A DNA stretch of 64,000 nucleotides from JAJFUE01 sp041687335 (GCA_041687335.1 JAWLCE010000006.1:72675-136674); one strand, 5' to 3'; counted from the stretch's first letter, positions 1-9,478 are shown. The notes: generated from the letters alone by a model not told the origin. Translations and numbers: made by a program.

Positions 1-1244
1 TGGCACTGCTGCTGTTCGTGGACCCGATGGCCTCGCTGATCTCGCTGGGTAGCTTGGCGGTGGCGGGTGGGGGTGTGCTGGCGGTTTTACAGAGGCGGGT
101 GAAGCTCCTCGGCCAGCAGGCGCTCGCCGACCGGCGTGACATCATCAAGACAATTAATCAGGGCCTGGGCGGGCTGAAGGATTTGCGGCTGGCCTCGCGC
201 GAGGACTCGGCGGTAAGGGAACTGACGGGTCGTGCTTACCGGCTGTCACAGACCCAGACCGTCGAGCAGATTATCGCGCAGGCAATCCCTTACTATCTGG
301 AATCAATTGCTGTCATCACGCTTCTGGCGGTATGCATCACGCTGGTCTTGATGGGGCGGTCGGTGGAGGAGATCGCGCCGACGTTGGCGCTGTTCGCGGT
401 GGCTCTGGTTCGGCTCAAGGCGACGGTGGCGCAGGTGACCGGCGGGCTGAACAGCATCGCCTTCCGCCTGCCGGCGGTGCGGCCAATTCACGACGACCTG
501 GCCATGCTGGAAAGCCAGGCCGCGGCGAGCCAGGGTCGGTGCGTTCGGCCAATGCCGTTCGAGCAGGCGATCGAGTTGCGCGGGGTGGCCTACCATTATC
601 CCGAGGCGGCCGCGCCGGTCTTCACCGACGTGAACCTGCGGATCGAGAAGGGTCAGTCGGTGGCGTTCGTCGGGCCGACGGGGTCGGGGAAGAGCACGCT
701 GGTCGACGTGATGCTGGGGCTGCTGCCGGCCAAGGCGGGAGCGGTGACGGTGGATGGGGTGGACATCCAGGCGAACCTGCGCGGCTGGCAGGCCAACATC
801 GGCTATGTGCCGCAGACGATCTTCCTGATCGACGACACGATCCGGCGCAACGTGGCGCTCGGGTTCGAGGTCGGGGAGATCGAGGAGGCGAAGGTGTGGG
901 CGGCGCTGCGGGCGGCGCAGATGGAGGATTTCGTGCGCGGCCTGCCGGCGGGGTTGGAGACGCGGGTGGGCGAGCGTGGGGTCTGCCTGTCGGGCGGCCA
1001 GCGCCAGCGGTTAGGCATCGCCCGCGCGCTCTACCGCGATCCCCAGGTGCTGGTGCTGGATGAGGGGACCTCGGCCTTGGATCAAGAGACGGAAACAGCC
1101 CTGATCGAGGCGATTGAGACCCTGAAGGATAGCCACACCATCATCATGATCGCACACCGGCTGAGCACCATTAAAAATTGTGATCATCGGTTCCAAATAA
1201 TGGACGGGAAGATTGCTTTACTTGAAGTAGTTGACAGTGTATGA
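1..1244 (+). CDS. ABC transporter (PglK-like oligosaccharide flippase), 5' truncated by window edge
   Basis: Fused transmembrane and ATPase half-transporter, probably flipping a lipid-linked oligosaccharide across the inner membrane. The reading frame is open to base 1 and the first visible residues continue a hydrophobic helix, so the true start lies upstream; the GTG at 18 is only the first in-frame start in view. Counting from that GTG, membrane helices lie at about 1-26 and 92-135. The ATPase domain (about 185-400) has Walker A GPTGSGKST (219-227), a Q-loop PQ (265-266), signature LSGGQ (324-328), Walker B VLVLDE (344-349) and the switch His380. The linker with LRLASRED and YRLSQTQ resembles the PglK/WlaB group. 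It opens a glycosyltransferase cluster, which supports flippase over drug exporter. Export of another product cannot be excluded. Confidence 0.85.
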   Translation, partial: ALLLFVDPMASLISLGSLAVAGGGVLAVLQRRVKLLGQQALADRRDIIKTINQGLGGLKDLRLASREDSAVRELTGRAYRLSQTQTVEQIIAQAIPYYLESIAVITLLAVCITLVLMGRSVEEIAPTLALFAVALVRLKATVAQVTGGLNSIAFRLPAVRPIHDDLAMLESQAAASQGRCVRPMPFEQAIELRGVAYHYPEAAAPVFTDVNLRIEKGQSVAFVGPTGSGKSTLVDVMLGLLPAKAGAVTVDGVDIQANLRGWQANIGYVPQTIFLIDDTIRRNVALGFEVGEIEEAKVWAALRAAQMEDFVRGLPAGLETRVGERGVCLSGGQRQRLGIARALYRDPQVLVLDEGTSALDQETETALIEAIETLKDSHTIIMIAHRLSTIKNCDHRFQIMDGKIALLEVVDSV

Positions 1245-1371
1245 CAAACAGGATAACTCAGCAGATAAACAAAGCAATCTTTGTTGTATTGCCTGAACTA
1301 TAGCAACGTAGGGTGCTGCGCCTGGACAACCAACTTCATTGTGCATCGTCACGTTTGAGTGCTCGACCGCG

Positions 1372-1411
1372 GCGCCATGGTGCTGGTCCTTTAACGAGAG
1401 GACCATGGCGC
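1372..1411 (+). promoter_or_regulatory. Hairpin in the leader of the GT8 gene
   Basis: Inverted repeat: GCGCCATGGT, five inserted bases, TCCT, then a short loop and AGGACCATGGCGC. It lies in the roughly 255-base gap between the ABC gene and the likely GTG start at 1502. There is no T-run, so it is not an obvious terminator; it may be a structured leader or a site of mobile origin. The frame through it stays open but encodes an Arg-rich stretch unlike a glycosyltransferase N-terminus. Confidence 0.4.
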
Positions 1412-1501
1412 AGGATCACAACATGTCAAGCAATTCATCGTTACACATTGATCATAATCGCGCCATGTGAATATCAGATTTTGTTAACGGAGCATTTAAC
1501 A

Positions 1502-2377
1502 GTGAAATGGTTTATGGCCACCAATGAAGAAAGTATTAATGATATGTCTTTTTTGCGGCAGCTCCTGGTAGCTTTGCTGTCCGCGCGCAACGTTACGAAT
1601 TTAGACCCACACCTCCTGTATGACGGACACGAAAACGAAAATTCGCAAGCCTTGAGAGCTCTTGGCATAACAATTGTACCGCATCGCCTAACATTTTCTG
1701 ATGAAATAAGAAGTTACCTAGAATGTAATGGACGAGGTGATTTGACAAAGGCCAGAACCGGCGCCTTTTTGCGGTGTGAGCTTCCCGTTGCTCTTCAAGA
1801 GCATAACATACAGGACGAATATGTGCTTTATACAGATTGTGATGTTCTCTTTCAACGAGATCCCAGCCTTGATGCATTAAGGCCGAAATGTTTTGCAGCA
1901 AGTGGTGGGCGAGAGGGGGGATGGACGCGTTTTCACATTGGCGGTGTGTACCATATAAATTCGGGGGTGATGCTGATGAACATTCGATCACTCCTGCGAA
2001 CGCTGCCGGAGTTTATCAAGTTCGTTCATTTAAACGGCAACGGCTGCCGTCGTCCAAATGTCCCATATCTTAAAAAGAACCTCTATCTGTCAGATCAAGT
2101 TGCATACAGTTTATTTTATCGAGGAAAAGTAACTTTTCTTGATAACGGCTACAACTGGAACCCCTCATATGGCATCAACAAGGACGCGTCGATTGTTCAC
2201 TTTAATGGGTTGAAATGGACCCAGTGGCAAGATTATCATTCAGGATGTCTGCCCCAGCAGAAACTGAAAAAGTTTAAAGAGCTCGTGTCCAAATCTCCGG
2301 CAGCGTACGAATATTACATTAACCTTGCTTATAAGTATATGAGTGAAGTCGAAAACCAGATTTTAAACAAGGCGTAA
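1502..2377 (+). CDS. Glycosyltransferase family 8-like protein
   Basis: Putative retaining sugar transferase of about 291 residues with a GT-A fold, acting in the cytoplasm on a polysaccharide intermediate. It starts with the first beta strand (VKWFMATNEES), has the metal-binding DxD as DCD at about 112-114 in YTDCDVLF, then the family-typical HINSGVMLMN and a late HFNG motif before KWTQW. I chose GTG at 1502 because GGAG (1489-1492) sits nine bases upstream and the fold begins there. An in-frame start at 1313 would add 63 residues of unrelated Arg-rich sequence. Base composition is clearly more AT-rich than the flanking ABC and pyruvyl-transferase genes, shared with the next gene, so the pair probably arrived by transfer. 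The substrate is unknown. Confidence 0.75.
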   Translation: MKWFMATNEESINDMSFLRQLLVALLSARNVTNLDPHLLYDGHENENSQALRALGITIVPHRLTFSDEIRSYLECNGRGDLTKARTGAFLRCELPVALQEHNIQDEYVLYTDCDVLFQRDPSLDALRPKCFAASGGREGGWTRFHIGGVYHINSGVMLMNIRSLLRTLPEFIKFVHLNGNGCRRPNVPYLKKNLYLSDQVAYSLFYRGKVTFLDNGYNWNPSYGINKDASIVHFNGLKWTQWQDYHSGCLPQQKLKKFKELVSKSPAAYEYYINLAYKYMSEVENQILNKA

Positions 2378-2416
2378 TCAAACATAACATTAATATTTAA
2401 CACGAGTGCATTAAGA

Positions 2417-3850
2417 ATGTTAAAGAACCATAGAATTACCCGTGAAGTTATCGCGCACAGCATCCAGAATGTTGTCCAAAGACGGCTTTGTACAAGTTGT
2501 GGTGCCTGCGGCGGAGTGTGTCATTGTGAGGCCATAACATTTAAAATAGACCCGTACGGTTCATATACACCCATCGTAGATGATAAAAAATGCAATGGGT
2601 GTGGTATCTGTATGAGGGTCTGTCCAGGACACCAATTCGATTTTGCTGAGCAACATCGCCGTATTCACGGAAGGCTGCCCGAACATCCGGCCTTGGGCCC
2701 TTGGATCAACATCTTTACTTGCTACGCCAATAATGAAGATATTCTCAGTCGTTCCCAGAGCGGAGGTTTTGTGTCATCCTTACTCATTCATGGAATAGAG
2801 CAAGGATTTTGGGATGGGGCAGTGGTGACACGCTGGAGAACACCGTCGGCGCCACTTGCTCCAGAAGTGTTGATCGCCAGAAATCGGGAAGATGTGCTAA
2901 GTGCAGTGGGCTCTATATATAATCCTGTTCCGACAGCAATGGTGATTAAACGCTTACTCAAAGAAACCTCCAGAGTTGCATTTGTCGGCACATCCTGCCA
3001 GATCCAAGCAATGCGAAAAGCTGAGACTGTGTATCCACGACTGAAGGAGCGAATAAAGCTTTATATTGGATTACATTGTCTAGGCGTGTTTACCTATCAC
3101 TTCCATGATCAAGTGCTACATAAGCTGCGCTTATCACGCGAAGATATAAAAAGTTTTAGACATCGTGACAAGAGTTGGCGTGGGTGGCCATGTGATATGC
3201 AGTTAAAAGATATGGAAGATCAAATATACAATTTAGACGCGAAAAATAGTCGACTCTGGCCTCGTCCTTACTTTACTAATTGGAGGTGCCAACTATGTCC
3301 AGACAAGGCAAATGAGTTTTCCGATGTCTCGTGTGGAGATTGCCGTATTCCTGAAGAATATGACTATTATCGCAACGCTGGCTACAATTTATGCAAGGGG
3401 CTTTCGGAAGTAGTCGTTCGAACACCCCGAGCCAAAGTGGTTGTGGATCATGCGATCCAAAATGGATGTTGGGTTATCCACCAAACATCGCCCGTAGCTG
3501 TTACACGCTCAATAGGCGTGGCCGGCAAGAAACTGGGTATTCCATATTTTACCAAGGTTGCGCGTTTTTTTAGGATTGGCATTCCGGACTATGGAGTACA
3601 ATTCCAATTAACCAAGATGGCAAATCGTCGTTTTGCAAGGTGTATTCATGCTAAATCTATACTCGTGTCTAGCCGCTATTATCTATTTTATCACATGTCT
3701 CGCTATAAAGCCTATAGAGTGCTACTAAAGCATATCCCTCATAGTTTTCTTGGCAAACTAAATCGCATGCTAGATTCACGTGTGGAATATGTTGCGCATG
3801 CAGGAGAGGATCAGTTAACTGCACTATATACAAAACCAGAGGGAAATTGA
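2417..3850 (+). CDS. Coenzyme F420 hydrogenase/dehydrogenase beta-subunit-like iron-sulfur protein
   Basis: 477-residue protein with an N-terminal di-cluster ferredoxin: first cluster C25-x2-C28-x2-C31-x3-C35, second C59-x2-C62-x2-C65-x3-C69. FrhB/FdhB-type domains follow (about 90-350), with further conserved cysteines near CQLCPDKANEF and SCGDC. In non-methanogens such proteins are often encoded beside polysaccharide pyruvyl transferases in exopolysaccharide loci, as here (next gene 124 bases downstream), so a redox role in sugar modification is likelier than true F420 metabolism; that is inference from context. ATG at 2417 has only a weak upstream purine stretch. Composition is AT-rich like the preceding gene and unlike the next. 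The exact reaction is unknown. Confidence 0.8.
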   Translation: MLKNHRITREVIAHSIQNVVQRRLCTSCGACGGVCHCEAITFKIDPYGSYTPIVDDKKCNGCGICMRVCPGHQFDFAEQHRRIHGRLPEHPALGPWINIFTCYANNEDILSRSQSGGFVSSLLIHGIEQGFWDGAVVTRWRTPSAPLAPEVLIARNREDVLSAVGSIYNPVPTAMVIKRLLKETSRVAFVGTSCQIQAMRKAETVYPRLKERIKLYIGLHCLGVFTYHFHDQVLHKLRLSREDIKSFRHRDKSWRGWPCDMQLKDMEDQIYNLDAKNSRLWPRPYFTNWRCQLCPDKANEFSDVSCGDCRIPEEYDYYRNAGYNLCKGLSEVVVRTPRAKVVVDHAIQNGCWVIHQTSPVAVTRSIGVAGKKLGIPYFTKVARFFRIGIPDYGVQFQLTKMANRRFARCIHAKSILVSSRYYLFYHMSRYKAYRVLLKHIPHSFLGKLNRMLDSRVEYVAHAGEDQLTALYTKPEGN

Positions 3851-3866
3851 TGGCAAATACAGGAGG

Positions 3867-3922
3867 TTATAAGATTTACCTCATCAAAATCTGTCTTATA
3901 AAAACGCATATTTTAACATGCG
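3867..3922 (+). other. Two small intergenic hairpins
   Basis: Between the iron-sulfur protein and the pyruvyl transferase lie TTATAAG (3867-3873) pairing with CTTATAA (3895-3901), and CGCAT (3905-3909) pairing with ATGCG (3918-3922). Neither is followed by a clear T-run. They sit exactly at the change from AT-rich to GC-rich sequence. A weak attenuator or a recombination scar are both possible. Confidence 0.3.
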
Positions 3923-3973
3923 CCCAGGCCTCCTGCACCGTATCAAGCGCAACTTGCAAAGGACATTCAGACT

Positions 3974-5113
3974 GTGAATATTGAAGCCCGAGGGTGCTCT
4001 ACCAGGAACAAGGGCGCCGAGTTGTTACTGGTGGCCATCGCGCAGCACTTTGCCATGAGAAACAGAATACGGTTGGCGGTCGACCACTGGTTCGGGAGCT
4101 ACGAGGAGCGGGCGAAATATGGGCTGAGGACGGTGCTGGGGGCAACGAAATTCGGCCGGTCGGCCATTGCCATCGAGCTGATGCCGGCCAGCTTCCGCAA
4201 TGCCTATGGGCTGGTGAAGCGCAGCGAGGTGGAGCGCGTCCTGGACGCTTCGGGGTTCGCCTTCGGCGACCAGCACGGGCCTGCGCCCGCGGAGCGGCTG
4301 CTGCATGAGACGAGGGCGTTAAAGCGGCGCGGGGGCCGGCTGGTATTGCTGCCGCAGGCCTTCGGCCCGTTCACCCAGGACCGGTTGAGGACGGCAATGG
4401 CGGGTGTCGTGGAACTGGCCGAACTGGTCTACGCGCGTGACGAGGAATCGCTGGCGCACCTGCAGGGGCTCGACTGCCGGCAGGAGACGATCCGAAAGGC
4501 GCCCGACATCACGCTTGGGGTCAAGGCGGAGCCGGAGCCGGACGAGCGGGTGCCGGACCAGGCTCTGTGCCTGGTGCCCAACACCCGGATGCTGGATAAG
4601 ACTGACCAGGAGACGGCGGAAGCTTACACGGCAACCATGCGGGCGATCCTGAACCGGGCCGGGGGAATGGGGCTCGAGCCGATCATCCTGGTACACGATG
4701 CCGGGGAAGACATCGTGCTGGCCCGCGAACTGGCGCAGGGCAGCGAAGCGCGGATTGTCCAGGAACTGGACCCGCTGCGGCTGAAGGGCCTGCTCGGCCG
4801 GCCGCAACTTGTGGTCGGGTCGCGGTTCCACGCACTGGTGGCCTCACTTTCGCAGGGGGTGCCGACGCTGGGGATCGGCTGGAGCCACAAATACGAGGAG
4901 CTGTTCAACGATTTCGGCTGCGGGGAATTCTGCCTGCGACCGCCGCTGGACCCCGAGCGCATCCTCGACAAGCTTGATGAACTCGGGCCAAGGGTGGCGG
5001 GGGATGGGTTTCGATCACTGCTGGCGGCGCACGCCGCGCAGCAGCGGGCGCTGGTGGAGGAGATGTGGCGCGAGGTGGACCGGGCGCTGCAACTGGATGA
5101 CGGGGCCTCGTGA
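3974..5113 (+). CDS. Polysaccharide pyruvyl transferase family protein
   Basis: 379 residues. Members transfer a pyruvate ketal from phosphoenolpyruvate to a sugar in capsule or exopolysaccharide repeats. The N-terminus carries the family-like RGCSTRNKGAELLL. The C-terminal half has the GT-B-like signature GSRFHALVASLSQGVPTLGI followed by WSHKYEELF. The start is GTG at 3974, with AAAGGA about ten bases upstream. It begins the GC-rich block after the AT-rich pair and overlaps the next gene by four bases (GTGA), so translation is probably coupled. The neighbouring FrhB-like protein is a common partner of this family. Acceptor sugar not predictable. Confidence 0.85.
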   Translation: MNIEARGCSTRNKGAELLLVAIAQHFAMRNRIRLAVDHWFGSYEERAKYGLRTVLGATKFGRSAIAIELMPASFRNAYGLVKRSEVERVLDASGFAFGDQHGPAPAERLLHETRALKRRGGRLVLLPQAFGPFTQDRLRTAMAGVVELAELVYARDEESLAHLQGLDCRQETIRKAPDITLGVKAEPEPDERVPDQALCLVPNTRMLDKTDQETAEAYTATMRAILNRAGGMGLEPIILVHDAGEDIVLARELAQGSEARIVQELDPLRLKGLLGRPQLVVGSRFHALVASLSQGVPTLGIGWSHKYEELFNDFGCGEFCLRPPLDPERILDKLDELGPRVAGDGFRSLLAAHAAQQRALVEEMWREVDRALQLDDGAS

Positions 5114-6288
5114 AAATCCTCTTCGTGCAATATGTCTGGTCGCACAGCGGGTCATCGTTCAGCGGGCGGATGCTGGTGGAGGGGATGCGGGCGGCGGGGC
5201 ATGAGGTCGAACTGGCGAGCGCGGCCGACCTGCTGGGGGACGCCGAGCTGGCGGGCAAGGTGATCGCGCACGGCCAGTGGCTGGCCGGCGGGCGGGGTTG
5301 GCGGCACTGGCGGCGCTGGGGACGGGACATGGCCTCGGCCGTGCGCCTGCGGCGGCAAATGGCGAAGGCGCGACCGGAACTCGTTTACGTGAACAACCTG
5401 ACCGGATTCGCGGCCGCGCTGGCGGCCAAGGTGCTCGGGGTCCCGGTGGTCTGGCACGTGCGGGAGCTGTTTAAGGACGCGGGCGGCGAGATGCACGATC
5501 CGCCGGGGGGGCGGCGGATCGTGCGCTGGGCGCTGAGCCACCTGGCGGACCATGTGGTCGTCATCTCGGAGTCGGTGCGGGTCAACGTGCTTGGCGAGGG
5601 CGAACGGGAGCGCGTGAGCGTGATCCCCAATGCGGTCGAGGATCGATTTTTTGACTTTCCGATGGCGCGGGAGGAAGCGCGGCGGCGGCTGGGCCTGCCC
5701 GAGGGGGGGCTGATCATCGGGGTGCCGGGGACGCTGCGGCCGGTCAAGGGGCATTCATTTTTTCTGAAGGCGGCCGCCCGGCTGGCCAGGAAGCGGGAGG
5801 ACCTCCATTTCGCGATCTGCGGCGACGGCGAGCCGCGCTTCAAGGCGGATCTGATCGAGCAGGCGGCGCGGCTGGGATTGCGGCCGCAGGTGACCTTCAC
5901 CGGCACGGTGGCCGACATGCGGGAGTTCTACCGTGCGTGCGACATCGCCTGCATTTCATCGCGAAGTGAATCCTTCGGGCGGACGGCAATTGAGGCGTTT
6001 GCCATCGGGACGCCGGTGGCGGCGACGGCGGTCGGAGGGCTGGCCGAAACGATCGAGCACGAGCGCAACGGCTTGCTGGCGGATTATGGCGACGAGGAGG
6101 GACTGGCGGCGGCATTGCAGCGTCTGGCGGCCGACCGGGCGCTGCGGGAAAATCTTGCACGAGAAGGCCTGGCCGACGCGCGGGCGCATTATCGTCAGGA
6201 TGTGTATGTGAAACGGGTGCTGGAAGTGGCGGATATGGTGATGGAACGCAAGAGCGTGCACCGCTTGGGAAGTCCAAACGCGGCATGA
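5110..6288 (+). CDS. Glycosyltransferase family 4
   Basis: 392-residue GT-B transferase. The N-terminal acceptor domain opens MKILFVQYVWSHSGSSFSGR. The C-terminal nucleotide-sugar domain has VPGTLRPVKGHSF and the family 4 E-x7-E signature in SESFGRTAIEAFAIGTPV, followed by VGGLAETIEH. GTG start overlaps the preceding stop (GTGA), and its own stop overlaps the next ATG, so it is a core member of a tightly coupled operon. It likely adds one sugar to the lipid-linked repeat in the cytoplasm. Donor and linkage unknown. Confidence 0.85.
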   Translation: MKILFVQYVWSHSGSSFSGRMLVEGMRAAGHEVELASAADLLGDAELAGKVIAHGQWLAGGRGWRHWRRWGRDMASAVRLRRQMAKARPELVYVNNLTGFAAALAAKVLGVPVVWHVRELFKDAGGEMHDPPGGRRIVRWALSHLADHVVVISESVRVNVLGEGERERVSVIPNAVEDRFFDFPMAREEARRRLGLPEGGLIIGVPGTLRPVKGHSFFLKAAARLARKREDLHFAICGDGEPRFKADLIEQAARLGLRPQVTFTGTVADMREFYRACDIACISSRSESFGRTAIEAFAIGTPVAATAVGGLAETIEHERNGLLADYGDEEGLAAALQRLAADRALRENLAREGLADARAHYRQDVYVKRVLEVADMVMERKSVHRLGSPNAA

Positions 6289-7277
6289 CAAGAGTCCACG
6301 TCATCATCATCGGTTACCGCGGGGACGCATGGCTGCCGGGATGCATTGAGACGCTGCGTGGGGTGACGGTGATACCCTTCAAGCTCTTCCTGGTCGACAA
6401 CGCCTACAACAGCTGCATGGACGAGCTGCCGCTGGCGGGACTGGACCACTGCATCATCCGGTGCGAGCAACCGCTGGGGTTCGCGGAGGCGAACAATCAC
6501 GCGCTGGTGCGCGGGGGGCTGGAGGCAGACTATGTCTGTTTCCTCAACCAGGACACGCTGAGCGGGGAGGACTGGCTGACGGCGTGCGTGGAGTGCCTGG
6601 AAGCCGATCCGCGGCGGGGGGCGACGGTGCCGCTGACGACGACCTATGACGGGACGGGCTGGGATGCAGCCTTCCTGGCCTGCGCGCGACAGTGCGGCCT
6701 GCCGGAAGAAGACCTGGCGGGGGGGCGGGCCCCGGCGTGGGCGCCGGCGGCCGAGGTGCCGGCGGCGGCGATGGTGATCCGGGGGGAAGTGTTGCGGCGG
6801 ACCGGGCCGTTTGACCCTATATTTGGCAGCTACTACGAAGATTATGATCTGTGCCGGCGCGTGCGGGAGGCGGGATATGAGGTCGGGATCTGCGGCGGCG
6901 GCCGGGTGCGGCATTATTCGGGCTCGGCGACAAGCAGCAAGGATGCGGAATGGCGACGGGCGCGGCAATTGACGCGAAACCAATTCATTTACGATCTCAG
7001 GTGCGCAGGTCAACGACGGAAACAGCAAGCCTTATCTTATTTGTGTAAGCATTTCCCGCGCAACCTGACGCGAAGTATATCGGGACGTCCCGCTGCCAAG
7101 CCCCCCGGTCCGTTTCTTACAGCCCACATGGACCTTTTAAAGTTGGCACCGCGCTTACTAACTGCCCGGGCCGATCAAGCGGCATGGACGGCATATCTGC
7201 TGTCAATCGGATGGCCAGATGCCACGGAAACGATGCGGTTCAGGCTTGAACATGAACAGGTGATAGCGAAAGAATGA
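6285..7277 (+). CDS. Glycosyltransferase family 2 (rhamnosyltransferase-like)
   Basis: 330-residue GT-A inverting transferase. It opens with VHVIIIGYRGDAWLPGCIETL, then LVDNAYN, GFAEANNHAL and the DxD-region FLNQDTLSGEDWL, and later the acceptor-side FGSYYEDYDLCRRVREAGYEVG. This order resembles WbbL/RfbF-type rhamnosyltransferases, but donor choice is inference. The start overlaps the upstream stop as ATGA, and the stop overlaps the next ATG. From about 6990 the base composition drops toward AT, so the last roughly 90 residues may derive from a recombination joint within the gene. Confidence 0.8.
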   Translation: MTRVHVIIIGYRGDAWLPGCIETLRGVTVIPFKLFLVDNAYNSCMDELPLAGLDHCIIRCEQPLGFAEANNHALVRGGLEADYVCFLNQDTLSGEDWLTACVECLEADPRRGATVPLTTTYDGTGWDAAFLACARQCGLPEEDLAGGRAPAWAPAAEVPAAAMVIRGEVLRRTGPFDPIFGSYYEDYDLCRRVREAGYEVGICGGGRVRHYSGSATSSKDAEWRRARQLTRNQFIYDLRCAGQRRKQQALSYLCKHFPRNLTRSISGRPAAKPPGPFLTAHMDLLKLAPRLLTARADQAAWTAYLLSIGWPDATETMRFRLEHEQVIAKE

Positions 7278-8485
7278 GAATCCTTCATCTAGTCACGACT
7301 TTAGACTGGGTCGGCGGCATTGAGACTTATCTGCTGAATTTAATCCCGGCCATGGAAGCCAATGGAATCGAGCAGCATGTTCTTTATGCCACAGGCAATC
7401 CGGAACTGCATCCACGATCCAAATTACTGCCAATTATCAACCAGTGTGGTAAATCTGCGGAAATAGCTGGCGCAGAGGCCATACGTAGCGAATTGCGCCG
7501 GGTCGAGCCAGATATTGTGCATATTCACAACATCGTCAACGGCGGGGTCATCAAGGCCTGCCTTGCAGAATGCCCAACAATGATTACGGCGCATGGGTAT
7601 CGTTACATTTGCCCGAGCTCAGATCAATATTACCGCAGGACCAAGTCGATCTGCGAGCGTAGTTGCGGTCCAGGATGCATTCCGACAACTCTATGGCACA
7701 GATGCCTGACCCCCCGTCCGCAATATGCCTTGCCTTTTTATCGATTGGCGAGACTGTTCATCCAAGAATCCAATCGTTTTGCACGGCTGATCGCGCCGAG
7801 CGAGAACGCAGCGCAGAGGTACATTCGGGCGGGTTTTCCCGCGCATAAAACAACAATTCTGTCATACTTCACACCAATTGAGCCAGTCCAGCAGCCACTT
7901 GGCGATCCTCGGAGAAAAACACTGCTGTTCATCGGGCGACTGCGGCCCTATAAAGGTTACGATTATTTCATCGAAGCTATCGGCCGGCTCGATCATAGCT
8001 ACCATGGTCTTATTGTGGGAGATGCCAATGATCGAGTACGAACTGAAATAGAGGAGTTATCGCGTAGCCATGGCTGCACCGGTCGAATTCAACTGAGAAA
8101 CTGGGTGCCCCGGGAGCAGATGGAAAACCTATACCGGCAAGTTTCCGCCTTGATTTTTCCCTCCATATGGCCTGAGACATTGGGGATAGTCGGTCTGGAA
8201 GCCATGTCGTTTGGTGTTCCCGTCATTGCCGCCTCGGTTGGAGGGGTGACCGAATGGCTTCAGCATGATGTGACTGGCCTACTCGTGGAACCAAAGGATG
8301 GGAAGGGACTAGCCTTGGCCGCCGAGCGTTTACACGTCTTGGAGCCGGATTATCGCCGTATGGCGCATGCCGGGATCAATCTTATGAAGTCAAAGTTCAA
8401 CAAGGAAGATCATGTCACTAAGCTAACAGAGATTTATTCTGTTGTCTCGCAAACCAAATTTATAGGTAGAAAAGCCCATGCATAG
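7274..8485 (+). CDS. Glycosyltransferase family 4
   Basis: 403 residues, GT-B fold. It opens MRILHLVTTLDWVGGIETYLL (glycine-rich acceptor loop), then VHIHNIVNGG and ITAHGYRYICPSS. The donor domain has LLFIGRLRPYKGYDYF and the E-x7-E region WPETLGIVGLEAMSFGVPV. A Cys cluster (about 129-145: C-ERSC-GPGC) may be a small metal site and is seen in some family members. ATGA overlap with the previous gene; eight-base overlap with the next. Lies in an AT-richer island (about 7.0-9.5 kb) with different codon use from its neighbours, suggesting separate origin. Confidence 0.82.
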   Translation: MRILHLVTTLDWVGGIETYLLNLIPAMEANGIEQHVLYATGNPELHPRSKLLPIINQCGKSAEIAGAEAIRSELRRVEPDIVHIHNIVNGGVIKACLAECPTMITAHGYRYICPSSDQYYRRTKSICERSCGPGCIPTTLWHRCLTPRPQYALPFYRLARLFIQESNRFARLIAPSENAAQRYIRAGFPAHKTTILSYFTPIEPVQQPLGDPRRKTLLFIGRLRPYKGYDYFIEAIGRLDHSYHGLIVGDANDRVRTEIEELSRSHGCTGRIQLRNWVPREQMENLYRQVSALIFPSIWPETLGIVGLEAMSFGVPVIAASVGGVTEWLQHDVTGLLVEPKDGKGLALAAERLHVLEPDYRRMAHAGINLMKSKFNKEDHVTKLTEIYSVVSQTKFIGRKAHA

Positions 8486-9470
8486 CAAACTCGTCAGCGT
8501 GTTGATTGTCACTCGCAACAGACGAGGCGACCTCCTCAGAAGCTTAGAGTCCATTCGGTCCCAAACCTACAAGCCACTTGAAATCGTCGTTCTGGATAAT
8601 GGATCAACGGATGATACCATTGCAGCAATCGAGGAAGCATTTCCCGAGGTTCGGCTCCTGAAAATGCCAAAAAATTATGGTGACTGGGAGGGCCGGGACA
8701 TTGCTTTGCGTAACTGTAGTGGTGAGTATTTATTCAGTTTTGATGATGATGCCGTCACTGAGCCGGATGCGATCAGCTCATTAATAAATATCATGGAATG
8801 CAATCCACTACTGGCGGTGATTCAACCCAAAGTTATTGATCCCGAAAGTGGTGAAGCCTATGCAGTGGGTTTCGACTCTGATTGGAAGGAGCGTACGCAT
8901 TACAAGGCAAATTTCTTGGGGGGTGCGGCATTATATCGAATGACCTGCCTGCGACAAGTTGGAGGTTTTCCTCATTACCTGTTGGGCGGGGCCGAGCATC
9001 ATCTCAGTTTAAGATTTTTAGATGAAGGCTACCGAATATTATATTATCCAGAGGTAAACATATATCATTATTTAAGCCGCGCTAACCGTATTCCCCGACA
9101 AAGGCTGTTTTTGAGTAGCCTTCAGCGCATTAAAGCCACATTTTCCCATTATCCCGGAATTATCAGGCCTGCATTTGAATTGATCATCAAAATTTACTCT
9201 TATTCTAGCATTTCTGTGCAGCAGGGGTATTATCTAAGGTTACCTCTTGAGATAAGCAGTTTTATTGTTGCTGCCATGCATGCCAGGCTTGTGAGAAGGT
9301 GGCGGGTAAAGCAGTCAACTATCAATCTGCTGGATTATTTAACAATTCACCCGGTCGAAACCGTTGAAGAATATGATGCTGTACCAATTCAACAGAACAT
9401 GTTGAGTAAAAGAGTGCTTGCACGGCTGATATTGAATTCTAGTGGGGAAATACCTGCACCCAAGAAATAA
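8478..9470 (+). CDS. Glycosyltransferase family 2
   Basis: 330 residues, GT-A. Family hallmarks: VSVLIVTRNRRGDLLRSLESI, VLDNGSTDDT, the DxD as FSFDDDAV, then LGGAALYRMTCLRQVGGFP. The C-terminal third after about 215 is hydrophobic and basic and may associate with the membrane. Starts inside the end of the previous gene (eight-base overlap). AT-rich like it; the following polymerase-like gene returns to GC-rich sequence. Donor unknown. Confidence 0.8.
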   Translation: MHSKLVSVLIVTRNRRGDLLRSLESIRSQTYKPLEIVVLDNGSTDDTIAAIEEAFPEVRLLKMPKNYGDWEGRDIALRNCSGEYLFSFDDDAVTEPDAISSLINIMECNPLLAVIQPKVIDPESGEAYAVGFDSDWKERTHYKANFLGGAALYRMTCLRQVGGFPHYLLGGAEHHLSLRFLDEGYRILYYPEVNIYHYLSRANRIPRQRLFLSSLQRIKATFSHYPGIIRPAFELIIKIYSYSSISVQQGYYLRLPLEISSFIVAAMHARLVRRWRVKQSTINLLDYLTIHPVETVEEYDAVPIQQNMLSKRVLARLILNSSGEIPAPKK

Positions 9471-9478
9471 TCATTTTC

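Noticed and set aside
1230..1258. TTGACA box as a promoter for the GT8 gene
   Set aside because: At 17-base spacing the -10 hexamer is TAACTC, a poor match, and the box overlaps the end of the ABC coding sequence.
1313..1501. N-terminal extension of the GT8 gene from an ATG-like start at 1313
   Set aside because: The added 63 residues are Arg-rich, include the hairpin at 1372-1411 and precede the first beta strand of the fold; GTG 1502 has a better ribosome site.
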